DNA of 64,000 bases from Planctomycetota bacterium (GTDB taxonomy: Bacteria > Planctomycetota > Phycisphaerae > Phycisphaerales > Zrk34): positions 249,303 to 313,302 of the forward strand of contig WGMD01000009.1 of the NCBI GenBank assembly GCA_016125255.1, written 5' to 3'. The translations under genes and the position numbers were made by a program. The notes under the pieces were generated by a model, which was given only the letters and a program-made list of their open reading frames with translations, was not told the origin of the DNA and ran no database searches. Shown here in pieces: positions 59,686 through 64,000 of the stretch. Each line of letters begins with the position of its first letter. The first letter of the stretch is position 1.

Positions 59686-60867
59686 ATGACCAGCGACCCC
59701 ACCATCACCAGCGAATCCTCAGACTTTCCGCTGCTCGATGCGTCGTTCGACTTCGACCCGGCGGCTCAGGTCGAGGATTGGCGGCTTACCCTTCCGGCCA
59801 AACCGGCGTGCTTCGTGCTCGAAGACGGCGCGGGGCGGCCGATTCTGCTTTCGACGATGACGAACCTGCGCGCGGCGCTGGTGCATCGGCTCGGCGCACC
59901 GGCGGCGGACGAGCCGACGCGCAAGGTCGATTACCGGGCGATCACGCGGCGCGTGCGCTATCGCCCCGTGTTCAGCCGGTTCGAGGGGCAGTGGGTCTAC
60001 CTCGAAAACGTGCGCACGATGTATCCGCGCACGTACCGGAAGCTGATTCGGCGATGGCGGGCGATGTGGATCGCCATCGATCCGACCGAGGCCCACCCGC
60101 GCTTCGTCAGCGTCGATCGCCCGCTGGGCAAACCGGCGATGTGCTTCGGGCCGTTCGCGACGACGGCGGCGGCCCGGCGGTACGTGCAGATGCTCGAGGA
60201 CCTTTTCGATTTATGCCGCGAGTATCCGCTGCTTGTGCAGGAGCCGCATGCGACGGCGTGCGCGTACAAGCAGATGGGCAAGTGCCCGGCGCCGTGCGAT
60301 GGGTCCGTCACGATGGCGGCCTACCGCGAGCAACTCGCGGCGGCGGTGCGCTTCGTGACCGGGCCGCGCGCTGATTGGCGAAGCGAAGCGGAGCAGGCGA
60401 TGCGGGCGGCGGCGGGGGAGCGCCGCTACGAAGCGGCTCAGAAGCACAAGGCGCGGCTCGAACTGGCGAGCTTCGCGGACAGCGCCGCGTGCGCGAAGCT
60501 GCGGCCGCTGGAGGCGTTTCGTTTCGTATCGCTTCAACCCGGCTCGCGCAAGGGGCGGGTGAACATGTTCACTCTTACGCCGCAGCACATCACGCCGCTG
60601 GGCGAGATCACGCCGAAAAACCGCGACGAGCGCCTTGCCGCGGTGCTCGAAGCGGCGCGCACCCTTTCGTTTGACGCCATCGACGTCGACCGCGCGAGCT
60701 TCGCCGCATGGTCGATCGCCAACCCGCACCGCACCGGGCGTTTTCTGCCCGTCGAAACGCTGACCGAAGCCACGCTCGCCGACGCCGTCGACGCATGCAG
60801 CGAGCAGGGCGCCTCCGATCGCAACATCACCTCGATCGACACCGACACCGACACCGACGCGAACTGA
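59686..60867 (+). CDS. UvrC-like protein with degenerate GIY-YIG domain
   Basis: 393 residues. The N-terminal segment PACFVLEDGAGRPILLSTMT, followed by NLRAALVHRL, lies where UvrC has PGVYxFxDxxGxxxYVGKAxNLRxRV, but the Tyr, Gly and Lys signature residues are missing. CAYKQMGKCPAPCDG matches the UvrC Cys region and ERRYEAAQKHKARLE the UvrB-interaction helix. It stops where UvrC goes on to the C-terminal RNase H-like nuclease domain. It is probably a non-catalytic or regulatory UvrC relative; function is uncertain. Confidence 0.75.
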   Translation: MTSDPTITSESSDFPLLDASFDFDPAAQVEDWRLTLPAKPACFVLEDGAGRPILLSTMTNLRAALVHRLGAPAADEPTRKVDYRAITRRVRYRPVFSRFEGQWVYLENVRTMYPRTYRKLIRRWRAMWIAIDPTEAHPRFVSVDRPLGKPAMCFGPFATTAAARRYVQMLEDLFDLCREYPLLVQEPHATACAYKQMGKCPAPCDGSVTMAAYREQLAAAVRFVTGPRADWRSEAEQAMRAAAGERRYEAAQKHKARLELASFADSAACAKLRPLEAFRFVSLQPGSRKGRVNMFTLTPQHITPLGEITPKNRDERLAAVLEAARTLSFDAIDVDRASFAAWSIANPHRTGRFLPVETLTEATLADAVDACSEQGASDRNITSIDTDTDTDAN

Positions 60868-60941
60868 ACGACCGCCGCCGCATCGACGACCGGCATTGTT
60901 TATATATCGCATTTAGGCTAAATGCTAAATAACTTAAGATG

Positions 60942-60970
60942 AAAAAACCCGCAAAAATCGCGGGTATTTT
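60942..60970 (-). terminator. Rho-independent terminator
   Basis: On the minus strand ACCCGCGATTTTTGCGGGTT followed by TTTT. The CCCGC/GCGGG stem and T-tract lie just downstream of the gene at 60997 and between convergent genes. Confidence 0.85.
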
Positions 60971-60996
60971 GGGGCAAATGGCTTCGCTTGCGGGGG

Positions 60997-61644
60997 TCAG
61001 TCACCGGGCAGTTCGGTGCCCAGGCCGGTCATACGTTCGACCTGTTCGAGCACCAGGTCGCCGTCGCGGTAGACCCAGTCGTCGATGCGCGTGGTGGCTT
61101 CGGAGCCTTCGGGCGTGTGGTAGTGCACGACGGCGATGCCCTTGGAGTCCCACTTCTTCTTGTCGATGCTCGTGATGGTGCTGAAGGGGATGCGCTTGCC
61201 GTTGGAGGCGATGAGCGTATCGTCATCGGCGACGAGCTTGGTGCCCTTGTGGATCGTGACCCACGTCAGCGCGCCCAGGCCGATCGAAAGGCAGATGCCC
61301 AATTGAACCCATTGAATGAAGATATCGCTGTCGCTGTGCGGCGCGCCGGGGGCGGCGTCGGACCAGCCCTGCGCGGCGGCGAACGCCGGGTAGTCGGCGA
61401 AGCCGTCGTAGTTGAGCTTCGTCTCGTCGAAGGCCCAGCCGTTGGGCCCGCCCGTGGCGTCAAAGAGCGGCGGCTCCTCCTTCTTCTGAAAATGGGCGAA
61501 CGCGGCGACCTTGAGATTGTGCGTCGGATAACGCACGACCGCGTCGTAGATGCACCACGCCCCGAACACCAGCGTGAACACCGCCATAATCACCCACTTC
61601 CAAGCCCAGGTCGGATTCACATGCGCTTCAATCGCCATCGTCAA
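60997..61644 (-). CDS. Hypothetical protein with two membrane helices
   Basis: 215 residues. A first helix (WVIMAVFTLVFGAWCIYDA) is followed by a soluble stretch, a second helix (WVQLGICLSIGLGALTWVTI) and a PH-like beta region (TKLVADDDTLIASNGKRIPF, ITSIDKKKWDSKGIAVV). No family name was recognised. It follows a small gene (61663) by 18 bases. Confidence 0.72.
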   Translation of the reverse strand: MTMAIEAHVNPTWAWKWVIMAVFTLVFGAWCIYDAVVRYPTHNLKVAAFAHFQKKEEPPLFDATGGPNGWAFDETKLNYDGFADYPAFAAAQGWSDAAPGAPHSDSDIFIQWVQLGICLSIGLGALTWVTIHKGTKLVADDDTLIASNGKRIPFSTITSIDKKKWDSKGIAVVHYHTPEGSEATTRIDDWVYRDGDLVLEQVERMTGLGTELPGD

Positions 61645-61662
61645 CAGGCCTCGTCGATCCGG

Positions 61663-61914
61663 TCATTGACCGGAGAATTGATTGTAGATCGCACCGGTGA
61701 GGTGCACCGCCCGGAGCCACCAGTGGGTCGCCGCCGCCCGGGCGCCCGAATTCTTCATCATCTGGCCGAATCCGCCTTCGCTGACCTGACGCGTCGGAAT
61801 CTGCGGTAGAGGCAGGTCATACTTGAGCGCCCACGTCAGAAACGCACTCGTCTCGTCGATCATCCGCTGCCGCCGATCCTCCCATGGCGACTGTGAATTG
61901 GATCGGTAGATCAC
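61663..61914 (-). CDS. Small hypothetical protein
   Basis: 83 residues (MIYRSNSQSPWEDRRQRMID, SAFLTWALKYDLPLPQIPT). Helical, with no recognised family. It shares strand and close spacing with the two-helix membrane gene and is probably its operon partner. Confidence 0.62.
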   Translation of the reverse strand: MIYRSNSQSPWEDRRQRMIDETSAFLTWALKYDLPLPQIPTRQVSEGGFGQMMKNSGARAAATHWWLRAVHLTGAIYNQFSGQ

Positions 61915-62106
61915 GTGTGCGACTCCAGTGGGCGTCCGGCGAACCGGGCGAGTGCGTCAAGTATAGAACCTCCCCATGCTTTGGCCAAACCTCGCGGCAA
62001 CGTCCTAAAACCCGTCGATGCCTCGTGACGAACCGCTTCGAACCCCGGTTCGCCGGGCCACGTATAATCAGGAAGGTTGACAATCCTTCCGATTGGAGGC
62101 GTCCTC

Positions 62107-62364
62107 ATGAAATGCTCATTGTTTTTCTGCACGCCGGTTGTGCTGGCCCTGGCCGTCGTCGGCGGATGTGATAACGACGCCAAGACCGGCGCGCTCGTCG
62201 GCAGCGCGGCGGGGGCGGGCATCGGCGCGATCGTCGGACACCAGAGCGGGCACACCGCCGAGGGCGCCCTGATCGGCGCCGGCGCGGGAGCCGGCGGGGG
62301 CTACATCATCGGCAACGAATCCGACAAGGCCAAAGCCAAGCAAAGCAATCCGTACGATCGGTGA
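62107..62364 (+). CDS. Glycine-zipper lipoprotein
   Basis: 85 residues from the ATG at 62107. The signal segment ends in a lipobox (VVLALAVVGGC). The rest is a glycine zipper: GALVGSAAGAGIGAIVG and GALIGAGAGAGGGYIIG. Such small outer-membrane or envelope lipoproteins are common; this one resembles YMGG-like or SlyB-like zipper proteins. Expressed alone. Confidence 0.82.
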   Translation: MKCSLFFCTPVVLALAVVGGCDNDAKTGALVGSAAGAGIGAIVGHQSGHTAEGALIGAGAGAGGGYIIGNESDKAKAKQSNPYDR

Positions 62365-62376
62365 TTGCCGTGCGTT

Positions 62377-62922
62377 TCAGGGCGTCGCGTCCGCCGGCGC
62401 TTTTTGTTGCCAGATGCCGCGCTCATGACGTCGGGCCTGGCCTTCGAGCCGGCCGAACCATTGGGTCAGCGCGTGCGATGATGTTGCGTCGGCCCGGGCC
62501 CATCCTTCTTCGATGACCCATTCGTTGATCATCCGTCCGTCCTCCAGATACACATACGCCTGATCCGCCGCGTGCGTCGTCGCATCGTGCGACACGCGGA
62601 CGCGCTGATCGGCCAGCTCGCGGCGGAGTCGGTCGAGCGTGGCGGGGGCCCGCAGTGTGACGGAGTCGACGCCGAGCAGATGAATGTGATGTTCCTTGTC
62701 GTCCCCGTGCGGGGAGGCGCAAAGCAAAAAGCCGGCCGAATCATCGATGGATTCAATGCGCAGCAGAGCGTGCTCGCGTGTGATCTGCGAAATTGACGAT
62801 TGAAGGGTGCGTGTGATGAGCACGCCGGCAATCAGCAGTATGGCGATTCCGCCGGTGATCCATTGCCGTCGCCTTCGGCGGATGAGCCATTGCCCGAGCG
62901 GAATCGGCGGCTTGTCGCTCAC
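62377..62922 (-). CDS. Membrane-anchored staphylococcal-nuclease-like protein
   Basis: 181 residues from a GTG at 62922 that overlaps the stop of the upstream gene (GTGA). One membrane helix (WITGGIAILLIAGVLI) is followed by an SNase-like OB-fold: YVYLEDGRMINEWVIEEGWA and ARRHERGIW are the conserved YVxLxDGxxxNxxLVxxGxA and ARxxxxGxW blocks. The catalytic Arg/Asp/Glu set is not clearly complete. It may be an exported nuclease or only a binding domain. Confidence 0.72.
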   Translation of the reverse strand: MSDKPPIPLGQWLIRRRRRQWITGGIAILLIAGVLITRTLQSSISQITREHALLRIESIDDSAGFLLCASPHGDDKEHHIHLLGVDSVTLRAPATLDRLRRELADQRVRVSHDATTHAADQAYVYLEDGRMINEWVIEEGWARADATSSHALTQWFGRLEGQARRHERGIWQQKAPADATP

Positions 62923-63356
62923 ATCTGACCCAGGCGCATCGCCCGCACCACCGCCGCGAGAATCACGACGACGATCGCCAGCGCGAGCGTGATCTTCGCC
63001 CACTTGCGCGGGCAGCCCTTGAGCACGCCGAACGCCCCCGCGAAGATCAGGCCGAAGATCACCATCGCGATGAGCACCTTCATGCCCAGAACGCCCTGCA
63101 GCGCCTTGTTGGACGCGCGGTAGATTTCGACATTGCGATACCACTGCCACGCGCCCGTGAGGATCAATAGCGCAATCGCCGGGTGCGCGATGCGCATGAA
63201 GCGCTTGCGGGCGAGGGCGATGATCGACTGCTTGAGCGAATCGTCGAGGAGCTTCATCGCCGGCAGCATCGCTGCGAGCATGAACAGCGTGCCGCCGATG
63301 AGCGCCGCCATCGAAAGCAGATGAAGGAACCGGGCGGCCAGATCGACGTAGACCAT
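62919..63356 (-). CDS. Integral membrane protein of CopD-like type
   Basis: 145 residues from the ATG at 63356; four hydrophobic helices are visible (FLHLLSMAALIGGTLFMLA, IALLILTGAWQWYRN, VLIAMVIFGLIFAGAFGV, ITLALAIVVVILAAVV). It resembles CopD/DUF2269-like small membrane proteins with a conserved His in the first helix. It is translationally coupled to the SNase-like gene. Copper or haem binding is speculative. Confidence 0.7.
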   Translation of the reverse strand: MVYVDLAARFLHLLSMAALIGGTLFMLAAMLPAMKLLDDSLKQSIIALARKRFMRIAHPAIALLILTGAWQWYRNVEIYRASNKALQGVLGMKVLIAMVIFGLIFAGAFGVLKGCPRKWAKITLALAIVVVILAAVVRAMRLGQM

Positions 63357-63403
63357 GATCGAACCCCTTGAGACTTCGGATGCACAAACGGAAAACGAAG
63401 GAC

Positions 63404-64000
63404 TCAGTCCGTGAGCACGACCAGATCCTCCGCGTCGAACGCCAGACGCAGCGGCGCCTCCGACCACCGCCGATCCATCGGTTTCAGTTCCTCGGTCGTC
63501 AGCACCAGCCCGTCCTCCGTTCTGAACTCGTGCTGGGCGAGATGGCCGAGGAAAACCGTCTGTACGTGACGACAGGCGATCGTGTTCGCTCCGGTTTCGC
63601 CGTTGCGGAGAATGCGGATCGACTCCGGGCGGACGCAGCAGGTGACGTTGCCGCCCGCGGGGGCGTTATCGGGGAAGACGGCCGACTTGAGCGTGCCCGC
63701 CGCGCTGTCGAGCTTCAACTGCCCATTGTCACGACCGGCGACGACCGCCGGAATGAAATTCGCCTTGCCGAGGAAGTCGGCGACGAATCGGCTCCGAGGC
63801 CGGGCGTAGACCTCCATCGGCGTGCCGACCTGCGCAATCCTGCCGTCGCGCAGCACCGCGATGCGGTCGGCGATGCTCAGCGCTTCCTCCTGATCGTGCG
63901 TGACGTACACGCTGGTGATTTTCGTTTCGGTGCAGATGCGCCGAATCTCGCTGCGCATCTCCAGCCGCAGCTTCGCATCGAGGTTCGACAAGGGCTCGTC
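63404..64000 (-). CDS. ABC transporter ATP-binding protein (N-terminus beyond window)
   Basis: About 199 visible residues. At the window edge the frame begins with DEPLSNLDAKLRLEMR, i.e. the Walker B Glu, D-loop region, followed by SVYVTHDQEEALSIADRIAV (H-loop His) and a TOBE-type C-terminal domain (NVTCCVRPESIRILRNG). This is the pattern of the CUT1/POT/MOI importer ATPases, for sugars, polyamines, iron or phosphonates. The N-terminal Walker A part is outside the window. Confidence 0.92.
   Translation of the reverse strand, partial: DEPLSNLDAKLRLEMRSEIRRICTETKITSVYVTHDQEEALSIADRIAVLRDGRIAQVGTPMEVYARPRSRFVADFLGKANFIPAVVAGRDNGQLKLDSAAGTLKSAVFPDNAPAGGNVTCCVRPESIRILRNGETGANTIACRHVQTVFLGHLAQHEFRTEDGLVLTTEELKPMDRRWSEAPLRLAFDAEDLVVLTD

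Overview
The window looks like a piece of a Planctomycetota chromosome, most likely Phycisphaerae-like. It is GC-rich and carries many hallmarks of that group: prepilin-type pseudopilins with an FTLIELL N-terminus, PEP-CTERM-type exported proteins, ECF sigma factor / FecR anti-sigma pairs, a sulfatase, a large exported SGNH/membrane-bound-dehydrogenase protein with a cupredoxin partner, a histone H1-like peptide, a futalosine-pathway enzyme (MqnE) and many short intergenic palindromic repeats. No rRNA, tRNA or CRISPR array was recognised. The taxonomic call is inference from gene content.

Layout. 0-8.7 kb: truncated SDR oxidoreductase, a PD-(D/E)XK-like protein, an HDAC-family hydrolase coupled to two YkgJ-type cysteine-cluster proteins, a GH63-like glucosidase, the radical SAM enzyme AmrS, and a pseudopilin with a small membrane partner. 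8.8-12.6 kb: asnB and aspS. 12.8-16.3 kb (minus strand) and 24.2-30.0 kb (plus strand): two copies of one gene order, ECF sigma -> FecR-family anti-sigma with an extra C-terminal domain -> PEP-CTERM-type protein -> pseudopilin, the second followed by a parallel beta-helix protein. Between them lie a membrane protein, the cupredoxin/dehydrogenase pair, DAHP synthase and a sulfatase bracketed by repeats. 30.3-36.9 kb: UbiA prenyltransferase, an HExxH protein, RNase HI, a long coiled-coil Wzz-like protein, and MqnE. 37-42.1 kb is an accessory island: a DDE transposase with a duplicated 3' end, an RHS fragment fused to a RAYT start with a candidate toxin tip and membrane partner in AT-rich DNA, a lipoprotein, and a broken RAYT gene flanked by REP palindromes and split by a TA-flanked MITE.

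42.2-50.1 kb: small membrane and secreted proteins, a TraB-like protein with an apparent GspG pseudopilin head domain inside it, PilZ, YjfB, a COG0731-type radical SAM protein, QueA and YraN. 50.1-52.2 kb (minus strand): a cobalamin riboswitch with a terminator/antiterminator controls three overlapping genes for a PEP-CTERM surface protein, a pseudopilin and a lipoprotein. The surface protein resembles the DUF4430/transcobalamin beta-domain, so I propose a B12-controlled surface B12-capture operon. This is the strongest candidate for an undescribed system. 52.4-64 kb: an MFS nucleoside-type permease, a FabF plus an unusual KAS partner without catalytic histidines, a DUF3467 protein, an isochorismatase-like hydrolase, an Hc1-like peptide, FabZ, a UvrC-like protein, membrane proteins, an SNase-like protein and a truncated ABC ATPase.

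A recurring theme is repeat-driven gene remodelling. TA-flanked MITEs supply stop codons or split genes, heptamer arrays abut gene ends, and palindromes lie within coding leaders and linkers.
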